A stretch of DNA of 52,286 nucleotides from a virus, in the IMG/VR virus record IMGVR_UViG_3300030012_002942, positions 1-52,286 of that record. The stretch is one strand, 5' to 3'. Numbering within the stretch: position 1 is the stretch's first letter; every line of letters begins with the position of its first letter. The position numbers and the translations under genes were made by a program. Shown in pieces: positions 1 through 9,319 of the stretch. The notes beneath the pieces are model-generated. The model had not been told where the DNA came from, ran no database searches, and saw nothing but the letters and a program-made list of their open reading frames with translations.

Positions 1-1281
1 GATTGCTTGAGAGTTCGCTCTGCTGACGTAGCTTCCCTTGGTGAAGCCGCCAATCCATCATCTACAGATCATGACGTTGAGGGAGATACCCCAACAAGAG
101 CAACAACATCAGCCTTGTCTATCTCTTGGGTATTCTCATTGGATGATGTTCAGGAGCCAGTAAGCGGTGTCTACACATACGCCAGTGGTTCACGCAATGC
201 AGGCACATCAATCAGTGCTCAGGCTGGCAAGTCCTATAAGGATGTCTTGTCCGCAAATATCGATCGCTTCACAACTACCTTGCATGGCGGTTTTGATGGC
301 TATGATATCTCTGAGCGTGAGCCATTTGCAAACAAAAACTTCGGAGCATCCGAAGAGGCATCATACGAATTGTTTAGTCTTAGAAAAGCAATTAACATTG
401 CCTCAGACAAAGACTACATTCAAATGAATGCAGTCACCATCCCAGGGATCTGGAAGGCAACTGTAACAGATCTTCTTCTAGAAACTGCTGAAGATCGTGG
501 TGATGCCATTGCATTGATCGATGTTGAAAAAGCATATACACCAGATACAGAAGCTCTAGGTGACGCAGCTACTAGAAATGCTAGTAACACACCTAAGCAA
601 GCTGCTGATACACTTGCTGCCCGTAGCATCAACAATAGCTACGGTGCTACATACTATCCTTGGGTTCGTATCTTGGATACAAACACAAACCAAAACGTTT
701 GGGTACCACCAACCGTTGCTGCTTTGGGTGTTCTTTCTTCAACAGATCGCTTGAATGCTCCTTGGTTCGCTCCTGCTGGGTTCACCAGAGGTGGGTTGAG
801 CGAAGGTGCTGCTGGTTTGCCAGTCTTAGATGTTTCCAGAAGGCTTACATCTGATGATCGTGACAAGCTTTATGAGAATAACATTAACCCAATCGCTAAG
901 TTCCCTGCTGAAGGTATTGTGATCTTCGGACAGAAAACATTACAACAAACAGCTTCCGCTCTAGATCGTATCAACGTTCGACGCTTGATGATCTTCTTGA
1001 AGCGTGAGATTTCTTTCATCGCTTCCCGTCTCCTTTTCGGACCAAATGCAAAGGATACTTGGGATCGCTTCTTGGGACAAGCTGGACCAGTTCTAGAAAG
1101 TGTTCGTGCTGAGTTTGGTATTGATGACTTCCGTCTAGTTCTAGACGAAACAACAACAACACCAGATCTCATTGATCGAAACATTATTTATGCTAAGTTG
1201 CTTGTGAAGCCAACTCGCTCCGTAGAGTACTTTGCAATCGACTTTGTGGTTACAAACAGTGGGGCAGCTTTTGAGGACTAA
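1..1281 (+). CDS. 18: Tail sheath protein, T4 gp18-like, 5'-truncated by the window edge
   Basis: The frame is open from the first base to the stop at 1281, so the true start lies upstream; the TTG at position 7 is not a convincing start. The product is the C-terminal part of a contractile tail sheath, the outer tube that shortens at injection. The end of the protein has the typical sheath pattern of a basic segment (IYAKLLVKPTRSVEYFAID) followed by a beta strand and a short acidic tail. A tail tube gene follows 42 bases later, the usual sheath-tube order of myoviruses. Family identity is read from this C-terminal pattern and the neighbour. Confidence 0.85.
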   Translation, partial: DCLRVRSADVASLGEAANPSSTDHDVEGDTPTRATTSALSISWVFSLDDVQEPVSGVYTYASGSRNAGTSISAQAGKSYKDVLSANIDRFTTTLHGGFDGYDISEREPFANKNFGASEEASYELFSLRKAINIASDKDYIQMNAVTIPGIWKATVTDLLLETAEDRGDAIALIDVEKAYTPDTEALGDAATRNASNTPKQAADTLAARSINNSYGATYYPWVRILDTNTNQNVWVPPTVAALGVLSSTDRLNAPWFAPAGFTRGGLSEGAAGLPVLDVSRRLTSDDRDKLYENNINPIAKFPAEGIVIFGQKTLQQTASALDRINVRRLMIFLKREISFIASRLLFGPNAKDTWDRFLGQAGPVLESVRAEFGIDDFRLVLDETTTTPDLIDRNIIYAKLLVKPTRSVEYFAIDFVVTNSGAAFED

Positions 1282-1323
1282 ATCAAAGGCAACTAAATAT
1301 ATTATCGAGGAGTAACATAAATA

Positions 1324-1890
1324 ATGTCAAGCTTATTTTGGAATGACGTAAGAACAGAACCAAAGCGTAGATTTAGGTTTGAACTTAAGTTTAGCAGCCG
1401 TACCCTAGGACAAGGTGCTATTCCAGTATGGACAATTAAGACAGCTAACAAGCCAAAGGCTAATGTTAGTACTATTGAACACCAGTATGTTGATCACACA
1501 TTCAAGTATCCAGGACGTGTTACTTGGGATCCAATTTCTATCACTTTGGTAGACCCAGTTGATCCTGACTTGTCTTATGCTTTCCTAGACGTTCTTGGCG
1601 CTGCTGGCTACAAGTTCCCAACCACAGCCTCTCGTTCGAAGTTGAGTTTGAGCAAGAAGGCTTTCGCTGAGCAGATCGGCTCTGTCTTCATCGACCAGAT
1701 CGACGAAGCTGGCGAAATCATTGAGCGCTGGGAACTCATTAACCCATTTATTACTTCCATCGATTTCGGTGGTAGCTTGGATTACACATCTGATGATATG
1801 AACGAAGTTACCGTAGAGGTCGTATACGACTGGGCAAGACTTACCCAGACCAAGGCTAACGGCAGAGATCAAACATCTGCTGCTGACTAA
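1324..1890 (+). CDS. 19: Tail tube protein, T4 gp19-like
   Basis: This 188-residue protein is the inner tail tube subunit, which stacks in hexameric rings inside the sheath. Its length is normal for gp19-like tubes (about 160-190). The region FKYPGRVTWDPISITLVD around residues 62-79 fits the conserved tube core, with strands before and after. The start ATG follows a GAGGAG ribosome site at about 1306-1311. It lies directly after the sheath gene and before a gp26-like gene, as expected for a myovirus tail operon. Confidence 0.85.
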   Translation: MSSLFWNDVRTEPKRRFRFELKFSSRTLGQGAIPVWTIKTANKPKANVSTIEHQYVDHTFKYPGRVTWDPISITLVDPVDPDLSYAFLDVLGAAGYKFPTTASRSKLSLSKKAFAEQIGSVFIDQIDEAGEIIERWELINPFITSIDFGGSLDYTSDDMNEVTVEVVYDWARLTQTKANGRDQTSAAD

Positions 1891-1937
1891 ACGGAAGAAA
1901 TAATATCGGTTACAATATAAAAAACGAAAGGTTATAA

Positions 1938-2822
1938 ATGAGTCGTAACGAAAATAGAACAGGGTTTCCTGAAGATTTTACTCCCCAAGACGATACACCT
2001 ACACCTGCTGTTGCTACAACAGTGGGCGCTGGTGTGCCTAACGCTCAGCCAACATTCTCTTGGTCTGTGCCAACTGAGTTTGTGACACTGCCAAGCGCAG
2101 GTCGATTCTATCCACAGGGGCACCCACTCCATAATAAAACATCTGTAGAGATCAAGTATATGACGGCAAAGGAAGAAGACATTCTTACTTCCCGTGCATT
2201 ATTAAAAGAAGGTGTCGCACTTGATAGGATGCTACAAAGCCTAGTTGTTGAAGAGGGTGTTCGTATTGATACTCTCTTGATCGGCGACAAGAACGCTCTT
2301 TTGGTGGCTGCAAGAAGAACAGGATACGGACCAGATTACCGAACATCAGTTACTTGCCCATCTTGCGGAACAACAGATGAATTTGAGTTTGATATATCAG
2401 AACCATCAGTAACTCCTTATGAGCAGAATATAGAAGATAACGCCGCTATCCTCACTGATGACGGGAACCTATTAATAACTTTACCAATGACAAATGCAGT
2501 TGTTGAGTGTAAGATGCTAACAGGTGCTGATGAGTTGAGACTCTACAAAGAGTCAGAACGTAAAGCAAAAAGAAAACAAACTACAGGCACAATGACGGAT
2601 ATGTTCAGAAGCTACATTGTTAGCGTCAATGGACAAGAATCCCCATTGGTCATTGAGTCATTCATTCAGGCACTGCCAGCAAGAGATAGTCGTGTTCTTC
2701 GAAACATCTACTCAGCTTGTGTGCCAAATATTGATATGACACAGGTGTTTGACTGCACTAACTGCGGTCATTCGGCGGACATGGAGGTTCCGCTGAATAC
2801 TGACTTTTTTTGGCCTGGATGA
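1938..2822 (+). CDS. 26: Baseplate hub / tail assembly protein, T4 gp26-like (PF12322 type)
   Basis: The 294-residue protein resembles the T4-type gp26 family: a Pro/Thr-rich N-terminus, then LPSAGRFYPQGHPLH and YMTAKEEDILTSRALLKEG around residues 50-90. It has two CxxC pairs (CPSCG near residue 141 and CTNCG near 275) that could bind zinc. It ends with TDFFWPG. The gene sits between tail tube and tape measure, the position of tail assembly chaperones. Seven T's at 2805-2811 near its end allow a +1 slip into a 68-residue extension (separate entry). Assignment to gp26 is by recalled family pattern; the chaperone role is inference. Confidence 0.75.
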   Translation: MSRNENRTGFPEDFTPQDDTPTPAVATTVGAGVPNAQPTFSWSVPTEFVTLPSAGRFYPQGHPLHNKTSVEIKYMTAKEEDILTSRALLKEGVALDRMLQSLVVEEGVRIDTLLIGDKNALLVAARRTGYGPDYRTSVTCPSCGTTDEFEFDISEPSVTPYEQNIEDNAAILTDDGNLLITLPMTNAVVECKMLTGADELRLYKESERKAKRKQTTGTMTDMFRSYIVSVNGQESPLVIESFIQALPARDSRVLRNIYSACVPNIDMTQVFDCTNCGHSADMEVPLNTDFFWPG

Positions 2823-3024
2823 TCAATACATAGAGAGTGTCTATGAACAGTTGTTCCAACTCAAGTATTATGGCGGTTGGAGCTTTTTTGAGTCGTATAA
2901 TCTCCCTGTTAGTGTCCGAGTGTGGTTTCTCAACCGCTTGGCAGAACAAAAGAAACAAGAACAGGAAGCTCAATCTGGAACCATGTCAAGTTCAACAGGC
3001 AGGGGTAGAAAGTATACTCCGTAA
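2797..3024 (+). CDS. Frameshift extension of the gp26-like gene (tail chaperone T-like region)
   Basis: This reading frame (+1 relative to the gp26-like gene) opens after a stop at 2794-2796 and runs to TAA at 3022-3024. It has no ATG or GTG near its beginning; the only weak start is TTG 2851, without a ribosome site. The encoded residues look like real protein: YIESVYEQLFQLKYYGGW, then a WFLNRLAEQKKQEQEA segment. It overlaps the end of the gp26-like gene at a run of seven T's, so production by ribosomal frameshift (…NTDFF then GLDDQY…) is likely. The position just before the tape measure gene is the classic one for such shifts. Confidence 0.65.
   Translation: MLTFFGLDDQYIESVYEQLFQLKYYGGWSFFESYNLPVSVRVWFLNRLAEQKKQEQEAQSGTMSSSTGRGRKYTP
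2805..2811 (+). promoter_or_regulatory. Candidate +1 ribosomal frameshift site (seven T's)
   Basis: The zero frame reads GAC TTT TTT TGG. A tRNA-Phe on TTT at 2808-2810 can re-pair perfectly on TTT at 2809-2811, placing the ribosome in the frame of the downstream extension 11 bases before the zero-frame stop. A -1 slip would not lead into that frame. This is inferred from sequence; no downstream pseudoknot was established. Confidence 0.5.
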
Positions 3025-3076
3025 AGAAATGGTTTATCAAACTACTTAATAAACGTAGTAGTGAGGGGGCTTTCCT

Positions 3077-3406
3077 GTGCAAATCGATTTTGAAAATGAT
3101 GTTCTAGATCTTACCCAGTTCCGAGGCAATCAACTTAATGAGAATATTCTCCACGTCTTTGCGGCTTGGATCGAGTATCTTTTGTCTAAGATGTTCAAGG
3201 GAAGGCGAGTTCCTGTGCGAGTTAAGGGGAACAGAATAGAAATTGAAAGATTTACTGATGCCCTAGTGAACGAGAAGAGGTACCTTGACTTTATTAAGAA
3301 GTATGGTCTAGATGACCCTATGACTTATAAGCAAAAAGCCAAACTTCAGCTTGCTATCAAAAGATTCGAAACCGAAGCCGGTATTAACTGGCCTATCAAG
3401 GGATAG
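3077..3406 (+). CDS. Conserved-looking tail protein of unknown function, 109 aa
   Basis: GTG start at 3077 after a GAGGGGG stretch at 3063-3069. The protein is mixed charged, with a hydrophobic helix around residues 25-40 (HVFAAWIEYLLSKMF) followed by basic residues. I do not recognise the family. It sits between the gp26-like/frameshift region and the tape measure gene, so a tail assembly or structural role is likely from context only. It is separated from the next gene by only nine bases. Confidence 0.7.
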   Translation: MQIDFENDVLDLTQFRGNQLNENILHVFAAWIEYLLSKMFKGRRVPVRVKGNRIEIERFTDALVNEKRYLDFIKKYGLDDPMTYKQKAKLQLAIKRFETEAGINWPIKG

Positions 3407-3415
3407 GGCTAGGTC

Positions 3416-5320
3416 GTGGCTGACAATCTTAAACAACAGTTAGAACAACTCAAGCAACTAACGGCTCAGTATAAGGAAGCCGAAGCAGCGCTTGAGGATC
3501 TAAAGAACCAAGAGGAGCCGGACCCAGAGGCAGTTCGCCGTAGGACTGAGGCTTTAAACAACATTAAAAGATCACTAAATGGTGTGACAGAATCCGTAAA
3601 CGAAAGTAAGAAGGCTGTCGATCAATACAACTCGGCTCTAGACAAAACAGCAAGCACCCTCGGTCAGGTCGCCCCAGGGCTGGATAAATTAACATCACTA
3701 TTCAAGAAGAATGAGGAAGGGATAATAGACGGAAAAGAAGCTGCTGACTCGTTTATTGGAGGTATGGTCTCGATGGCAGCGACCATTGAAGAAACCAATG
3801 TAGCCCTTGCAAAACAGACAGGCTTTTCTAAAGCACTACAGCAAGATGTTCTTGATCTTGCTTCAAGTCACGACGGCTTATACTTGTCAATGTCGGAAAG
3901 TAAAGAAGTTGTAGGAGCACTATCTACAGGCTTCAAGATGTACAATGCCCAAAGCAAACAGACTCGTGGAGAGATAAACACTCTTGCTGGTCGATTTAAA
4001 GTTCTTGGGGTTGATACGAGTGCCTTTGCCTCTGTTCTTGATCAGTTGAACGAGGGTTTCGGTCTAACAGGATCAGGAGCCCTTGCCGCAGCAGCAGAAC
4101 TAGAAAACCTAGCCATTAGAACAGGGTCGCCTCTTGCTTCTGTGGTTAGCGACTTCCAAGACCTTGGACCTCAGATGTCCAGGTTTGGCTCAGATGGTGT
4201 TCGAGTCTTTACAAGATTGAATGAACAAGCGAGAACCCTGGGTCTGACGACACGCCAGGCTTTTGATCTTTCGGAATTGTTTGATACCTTTGAGAGTTCT
4301 GCTGATGTTGCTGGTAAATTGAATGCGCAGCTAGGCCTACAGTTGAACTCTGTTGAGCTTATGGCAGCTTCATCTGAAGATAGACTCAAGATCCTCCGTG
4401 CAGAGTTCGATATGGAAGGTATGCGTTTTGATCAGATGTCTCGCCGCCAAAGGCAAATGGTTGCTGAGATATTACAGACAGATGTTCTGACCGCAGAGAA
4501 GCTACTCGGCGATCCAATGGCAATGCGTGAGTTCCAAAAGGAACAAGAAAATAATGCAGAGAGAGTAAAAGCCTTTACAACCGCTATGGATAAGTTCAAG
4601 GCAGTATCAGAACAGTTGTTTTTAAACCTCGAACCGCTCCTTACGGGCACAATGTCTCTTTTGAGCGGTCTCGCTGAGCTTTTCAATGATGTGATGTCCT
4701 CGCCTTTCTTTGGAGCAATCATCAGCTTTGGTGGTGCGGCTTTAGCAATCCTAGTCAAGCTTAAGGGCGCTGCCACTGTTCTGGGAACCACTGTTTCTGC
4801 TCTGGCAGCAAAGCTCGTCCCAGTCATCTCTATTGTTATGGCACTAAAAGATATACTAGGGGCTTTTGGTTATGGTACTGGCGGCGATCCTAAAGCACAA
4901 AAGTCATCTATATTTAAGTTGATCGGCGGCATTATTGGCGGTATTGCAGGCTTTGTAGTCGGCGGTCCTATGGGCGCTGCGGTTGGTTACGGACTAGGTA
5001 GTACTGCTGCTGGTATTATACCTGTAGACGATGCAATATCTGGTCCTGGCGGGATTGCTTATGCAGTGCGCCCCACATCATCTGCTCAGACAGGACCAGT
5101 TGTATCTCAAGCCGGCAGACCAACCATGGTTGGCGGTCCAAGGGACACTGTCCAGGTAAGTAGACCCGGAGGCGCTCTTGACGATATGGGGGCAAAGATT
5201 GATAGCTTATCGAAAGCAATCAAAGAACTAGCCAAGAGACCTGTTCAGGCAACTATGGAAATGAACGGGGACAAGGTTGGAGAACTAGTTTTAAATCAAA
5301 TAGATCCTGTCAGAGGTTAA
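3416..5320 (+). CDS. Tape measure / tail length determinator protein (T4 gp29-like role)
   Basis: The 634-residue protein starts with GTG at 3416. Residues 1-90 are strongly coiled-coil (many Leu/Glu/Lys/Gln heptads). The middle is helical, and residues about 430-540 hold hydrophobic Gly/Ala-rich segments (for example IGGIIGGIAGFVVGG) typical of tape measure proteins, which span membranes during DNA delivery. The length is near T4 gp29 (590), so the tail is probably about T4 length if one residue sets about 1.5 angstrom. The C-terminus ends in VGELVLNQIDPVRG. Position after the chaperone-like region supports this role; the assignment rests on architecture and synteny. Confidence 0.75.
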   Translation: MADNLKQQLEQLKQLTAQYKEAEAALEDLKNQEEPDPEAVRRRTEALNNIKRSLNGVTESVNESKKAVDQYNSALDKTASTLGQVAPGLDKLTSLFKKNEEGIIDGKEAADSFIGGMVSMAATIEETNVALAKQTGFSKALQQDVLDLASSHDGLYLSMSESKEVVGALSTGFKMYNAQSKQTRGEINTLAGRFKVLGVDTSAFASVLDQLNEGFGLTGSGALAAAAELENLAIRTGSPLASVVSDFQDLGPQMSRFGSDGVRVFTRLNEQARTLGLTTRQAFDLSELFDTFESSADVAGKLNAQLGLQLNSVELMAASSEDRLKILRAEFDMEGMRFDQMSRRQRQMVAEILQTDVLTAEKLLGDPMAMREFQKEQENNAERVKAFTTAMDKFKAVSEQLFLNLEPLLTGTMSLLSGLAELFNDVMSSPFFGAIISFGGAALAILVKLKGAATVLGTTVSALAAKLVPVISIVMALKDILGAFGYGTGGDPKAQKSSIFKLIGGIIGGIAGFVVGGPMGAAVGYGLGSTAAGIIPVDDAISGPGGIAYAVRPTSSAQTGPVVSQAGRPTMVGGPRDTVQVSRPGGALDDMGAKIDSLSKAIKELAKRPVQATMEMNGDKVGELVLNQIDPVRG

Positions 5321-5334
5321 TGGAGAACTAACAA

Positions 5335-6264
5335 ATGGCAAAAAATGATTTTTATTCACAAGGTTCCAGAAATCAGTTCAAGCGTCGTGGTGAGGATCTA
5401 ACCATAACACATGTCCCAACAGGAGAGGGAGTTAAGTTCCCAGCTTTCTTAGACTTGTTCAGTGATAGTTTTTCTTCCCAGTGGAATGCAGAAGACGTAT
5501 ATGGACGTATGGACCCAATCGCAACATTTATGAACACACGCCGAGCCATATCTGTAGCTTGGCACGTACCCGCTGACTCTTTCGAGCACGCAGAAATAAA
5601 TGTGGCAAAAGTAAATAAACTTATGAGTTTCCTGTATCCTCTGTACGATGCGACGGGTAATGGCGGAGCAACTGTAATTAATCAGGGTCCATTAGTAAGG
5701 GTCAGTTTTGGCAATCTCATCAAAAGTTCTTCTGGAACAGGTCTACTCGGCTATGTTAACGGATTTACTTTCGACCCAGCATTAGAGTTTGGGATGTTCA
5801 GCCGTCGCAAATTATTGAGAAATGGCACTAAAGATCCACAAATCAATGAGTATTATCCTAAGACTTTTAGACTGAACTTTGAGCTTGTGGTTTTGCACGA
5901 GCACGAACTTGGCTACAAAAGACAGGGCAGCAAGTATGTCTACAATGGTACTAGGCTTGGCGTCAATGAGCAAACATTCCCATATAGAACAGGAAAAGCC
6001 GACCCTGATGCTACCGCTAAGCGAGCAGCACCAAAGCCAGCCGCAAAGAAACTAAAGAAACCCAAGATAAAAAATAAACAACCTCAAGGAACCAAATCAA
6101 CAGATGAAAAACTTCCAAAACTGGTTCCTCCTGGACCAGCTAGACCAGGTCCCGATCCTTCGACCCCAGAGCCAGCCCGACGAGACCCGAACTCAGTCAG
6201 TGCAGCAACTAATGGCTCTAGCTTCACTATTCCCGGAGGGTTTCGGGTGAGAATCATAAGGTAA
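5335..6264 (+). CDS. Baseplate / tail tube initiator-like structural protein
   Basis: This 309-residue protein has a folded N-terminal part of about 205 residues, containing SSQWNAEDVYGRMDPIATF and a TRRAISVAWHVPA strand pattern seen in phage baseplate-tube junction proteins. A basic, Pro/Lys-rich linker follows (about residues 225-285) and the end is GGFRVRIIR. It lies between tape measure and the gp53/LysM-like gene. By analogy it could be the tube initiator or cap (gp48/gp54 role) but I cannot separate these options by sight. The linker is of low complexity. Confidence 0.6.
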   Translation: MAKNDFYSQGSRNQFKRRGEDLTITHVPTGEGVKFPAFLDLFSDSFSSQWNAEDVYGRMDPIATFMNTRRAISVAWHVPADSFEHAEINVAKVNKLMSFLYPLYDATGNGGATVINQGPLVRVSFGNLIKSSSGTGLLGYVNGFTFDPALEFGMFSRRKLLRNGTKDPQINEYYPKTFRLNFELVVLHEHELGYKRQGSKYVYNGTRLGVNEQTFPYRTGKADPDATAKRAAPKPAAKKLKKPKIKNKQPQGTKSTDEKLPKLVPPGPARPGPDPSTPEPARRDPNSVSAATNGSSFTIPGGFRVRIIR

Positions 6265-6272
6265 GATAAACA

Positions 6273-6611
6273 ATGGCATATTCAAGATATGGGAAAACAG
6301 ATATTTTTCTAAATAAAGACAAAAACTATAAGAATGTCTTCTTTAGGCGTAGAGGTATAGAAGAAACCTTTCAATACGAGTTTCCTAGGCTATCCTACCC
6401 TACAAATGATTTTATAGCGAGCCTTTCGAATACTCCAGAAGTATGGAGAGCGACAGATAAGCTTTATAATGTAGCGAACGAAGCATATGGATCCCCAGAA
6501 TATTGGTGGGTTATTGCTTGGTACAATAAAAAAGCCTCAGAAGCTGAGTTCAAGGTTGGAGAGATTTACTATATTCCGCAGCCACTTGCTGATGTGCTAG
6601 GGTTCTTCTAA
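6273..6611 (+). CDS. 53: Baseplate wedge protein with LysM-like end, gp53-like
   Basis: The 112-residue protein has the pattern PTNDFIASL…WRATDKLYNVANEAYGSPEYWWVIAWYN followed by FKVGEIYYIPQP. That is the arrangement of T4 gp53-type baseplate proteins, where a WW/asparagine helix precedes a LysM-like beta-hairpin ending in G-x-x-x-x-I-P. LysM-like domains in tails mediate baseplate assembly or peptidoglycan contact. The stop overlaps the next start (TAATG at 6609-6613), so translation is coupled to the large downstream baseplate gene. It is shorter than T4 gp53 (196). Confidence 0.65.
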   Translation: MAYSRYGKTDIFLNKDKNYKNVFFRRRGIEETFQYEFPRLSYPTNDFIASLSNTPEVWRATDKLYNVANEAYGSPEYWWVIAWYNKKASEAEFKVGEIYYIPQPLADVLGFF

Positions 6612-9319
6612 TGTCTTGGAAAGAGACCTCCGTTGGTAAGTTTTTAGGCTTAGATCAAGCCTCTCGTGAGCGCCGCCGCCAAGAAGTGGATACGGCTATT
6701 AGAGAAACTACAGGTTTTTCTGATTATAGTAGTTTTAAAGAGTCTGGATTCGCTGCTAGTCCCACACAAAAAGCTATCAACCTTACGGGACAAGAAATCT
6801 TATTAAAAAACCTTAAGACAATTCACACATCTGTTTCGCCAATATTCAAACAGGCAAATACAGACCTGTCTTCAGAGAATGAAAAAGCTGCGCTAGAGAG
6901 AAATAAGTATGTTTTACCTTGTGTAGAGATGGCTCCAGAAAGCATCATCTCAAGGTTGACCGATCCAACAAATATGAAGCCTTTTCATAATGCAACCCCT
7001 GCACAGTTGGGAACTCTCCAGCCCACATTGAGATTTTTTATTGTAAGCAATAAGGAGGATGATAACGCTGAAGTCAATAACTCAGGGTCAAACAAGAAAA
7101 GGAAGCAAGAAGAAGTATATTTCAGTGATTTTACTAGGGTTGATCAAATAATTAAGCTCGCCAACGCCCGTGCTAGTAAAAGTATTGATAAGACACTCAG
7201 AAGAGGTGGATCAGAGGCTGGCATTAGATCTTTTAACTGGAAATATCACAATAAGCATGAGGGTGACAAGATCATCCAAGCCGATCTAGAATTATATTTC
7301 GGCACATTATCAGAACTCGTTAATCTTAATTACTTGAGTTTTTTATTTACTAATGGCAGAAAATCTTCCATCGCTCCGAGTATTAAGAAATCTGGAAAAC
7401 AGTATAGCAAAAAAGAAAGGCTAAATAATCTAAAAGAAGAAAACGAAAAGATGCTAAAGACCCTGTTGCCAGGGACAGAAGGGCACAATGATGTCAATGA
7501 TAAAGTTACCAATGATTTTCGTCAGCTAAAAGTAGTTGTTGGGTGGGCAGTTCCTCAAGGGTCACCAGCAAATCTAGCTAGACTTTATGGACCGAACTGG
7601 AAAAAGTTTTTACAATCAGTAAAAGCAACACAAAGAGTTATTCTCTTAAATCTTACAGATTACGATGTGAACTTTTCACAAGAGGGTCCAACAACATTAA
7701 AGTTAGAATATGTAGGGTCATCAGATAATTTCTTAGCCTCCCCAGAATCTGATATCCTAGGGCAAAATAACTTTACCAAGGGTAACCTAAATCAACAGCA
7801 GGTCTTTATATCAATCGAAGGTATCGATAAGAATAAGACCTTTAAAGATGGGTATCTTCGTTTTCAAATGGACAGGTTCACAGTTGAAGAGCAAAAAATC
7901 GTCCCAGTCCGAACAGACAGACTAAACAGAGAACATGAATATCTAGCCAGCAGAAAGGAATACCTCCAGATAAGCACTGATGGATCAAGACCTAAAAAAT
8001 CTCAACAAAAAGAACTAGAAGAGATTAATTCGCAAATGGATCTTGTTGAATCTGCTTATAAAAAAGCAAAAAAAGCTCTACGTGTCAAAAGATATGCTTC
8101 TTTGATCAATAATCTTATTGGCGGGACAGGCAATGCAAGCAGGGTCTATATGTCTAATGTGGCAAGAGATTCAATGGGCAATATTGTATTTCATCCAGGA
8201 GAAAAAACAACCTCTGGTCAGTCCGGGGCTGATTTTTCCGCAAGGTTGAATAAATTAGCAAAACTGCCAGAAGAAGAGCGTAAAGAGTTTCTTAAGAGCA
8301 ACTCTTTATCTCCTGAATATACTTTTAAGCGTGGCTCTGTGAGTATTGAAGATGATCAGGGAAACAATAGACAGTTCTTAAGTGTTCCTTTTGTTTCTAT
8401 GGGCGATATTATATTAGCAGCAATGGAAAATGCTGATATGCGGGATGACATCAAATTTATTCTGGGGACGTACTGTCCAAAAAAACTAGGAATTCCTGGG
8501 TTTGAGAATGATAGTACAAACTATCCCTTGTATGATCTGCCAATCGCACTCGATTATCTTTCACAGTTTATCTATGATAACATAATCTCCAGGGAGATTG
8601 ATGAATACCCATTCCGTCAATTTATTGATCATTTGCTGTCAACCGTCGCAAAGCTATTAAATAATCTATCTTCTTATCGCTTCCGCATAAGTTTTGATTA
8701 TACTCTCTATATGACAGATAATGAGATAAAAACAATAGGTGAGAAGGATTCTAAAGAAGGAAAGACCGGAAAAGGTAAAGATTTTCTTTTAGATCGTAAA
8801 CGCCTAAATGACATAAGGCCCAACCTAAAGAATGAGGTGCTTATTAAAAACAGGAAAGTAAACAGTTACTATGTTATTTTCGCTAGACAAACAAACGAAG
8901 AATATAATGGGGATAGGCGAGAAGATGAAAAGCGAGGAATCTATCATTATACTCTGGGTGCTGACAGGGGTATAGCTAAAAACTTCAACTTTGCTAAGCA
9001 GGATGTTCCACAGTTTAAGGCTTTAAATATTGAAGCAATATATTCTGGACCTAATGCCGCAAACTTTGCACAAGCGTTAATACTGCCGCAAAATGTTTCT
9101 ATTGAAATGTTTGGCAACTCTATACATAAAAATGGAGACTTGATTTATGTAGACAGTAGAGCAGCCTTGGGTGAGTTTGCAAATCAAATTCTTGCCCTTG
9201 GAGGATACTATAGAGTCGTCAGGTCATCAAATTCGATCTCCAATAGAGGTTTCACAACAACAGTCGATGCAGTGTTCCAGCATAGGACAAATAGCAAACT
9301 AAGCACTTTGGGGAACTAA
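6611..9319 (+). CDS. Large baseplate structural protein, probable hub component
   Basis: The 902-residue protein has no motif I can name with confidence. It is a typical large virion protein: few cysteines, alternating beta-rich and charged helical parts, and a helical Lys-rich stretch around residues 255-300. The C-terminal 150 residues (for example ILPQNVSIEMFGNSIHKNG and FGN-D-Y-D/S-R patterns) resemble the end of tail hub proteins that contact the tube. Its stop touches the start of the next gene. The baseplate call is from size and location between gp53-like and another structural gene. Confidence 0.6.
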   Translation: MSWKETSVGKFLGLDQASRERRRQEVDTAIRETTGFSDYSSFKESGFAASPTQKAINLTGQEILLKNLKTIHTSVSPIFKQANTDLSSENEKAALERNKYVLPCVEMAPESIISRLTDPTNMKPFHNATPAQLGTLQPTLRFFIVSNKEDDNAEVNNSGSNKKRKQEEVYFSDFTRVDQIIKLANARASKSIDKTLRRGGSEAGIRSFNWKYHNKHEGDKIIQADLELYFGTLSELVNLNYLSFLFTNGRKSSIAPSIKKSGKQYSKKERLNNLKEENEKMLKTLLPGTEGHNDVNDKVTNDFRQLKVVVGWAVPQGSPANLARLYGPNWKKFLQSVKATQRVILLNLTDYDVNFSQEGPTTLKLEYVGSSDNFLASPESDILGQNNFTKGNLNQQQVFISIEGIDKNKTFKDGYLRFQMDRFTVEEQKIVPVRTDRLNREHEYLASRKEYLQISTDGSRPKKSQQKELEEINSQMDLVESAYKKAKKALRVKRYASLINNLIGGTGNASRVYMSNVARDSMGNIVFHPGEKTTSGQSGADFSARLNKLAKLPEEERKEFLKSNSLSPEYTFKRGSVSIEDDQGNNRQFLSVPFVSMGDIILAAMENADMRDDIKFILGTYCPKKLGIPGFENDSTNYPLYDLPIALDYLSQFIYDNIISREIDEYPFRQFIDHLLSTVAKLLNNLSSYRFRISFDYTLYMTDNEIKTIGEKDSKEGKTGKGKDFLLDRKRLNDIRPNLKNEVLIKNRKVNSYYVIFARQTNEEYNGDRREDEKRGIYHYTLGADRGIAKNFNFAKQDVPQFKALNIEAIYSGPNAANFAQALILPQNVSIEMFGNSIHKNGDLIYVDSRAALGEFANQILALGGYYRVVRSSNSISNRGFTTTVDAVFQHRTNSKLSTLGN

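Noticed and set aside
2837-3049. 70-residue frame after the gp26-like gene
   Set aside because: It starts with a weak codon, has a random-looking composition, and the other frame at 2797-3024 encodes a much more protein-like product.
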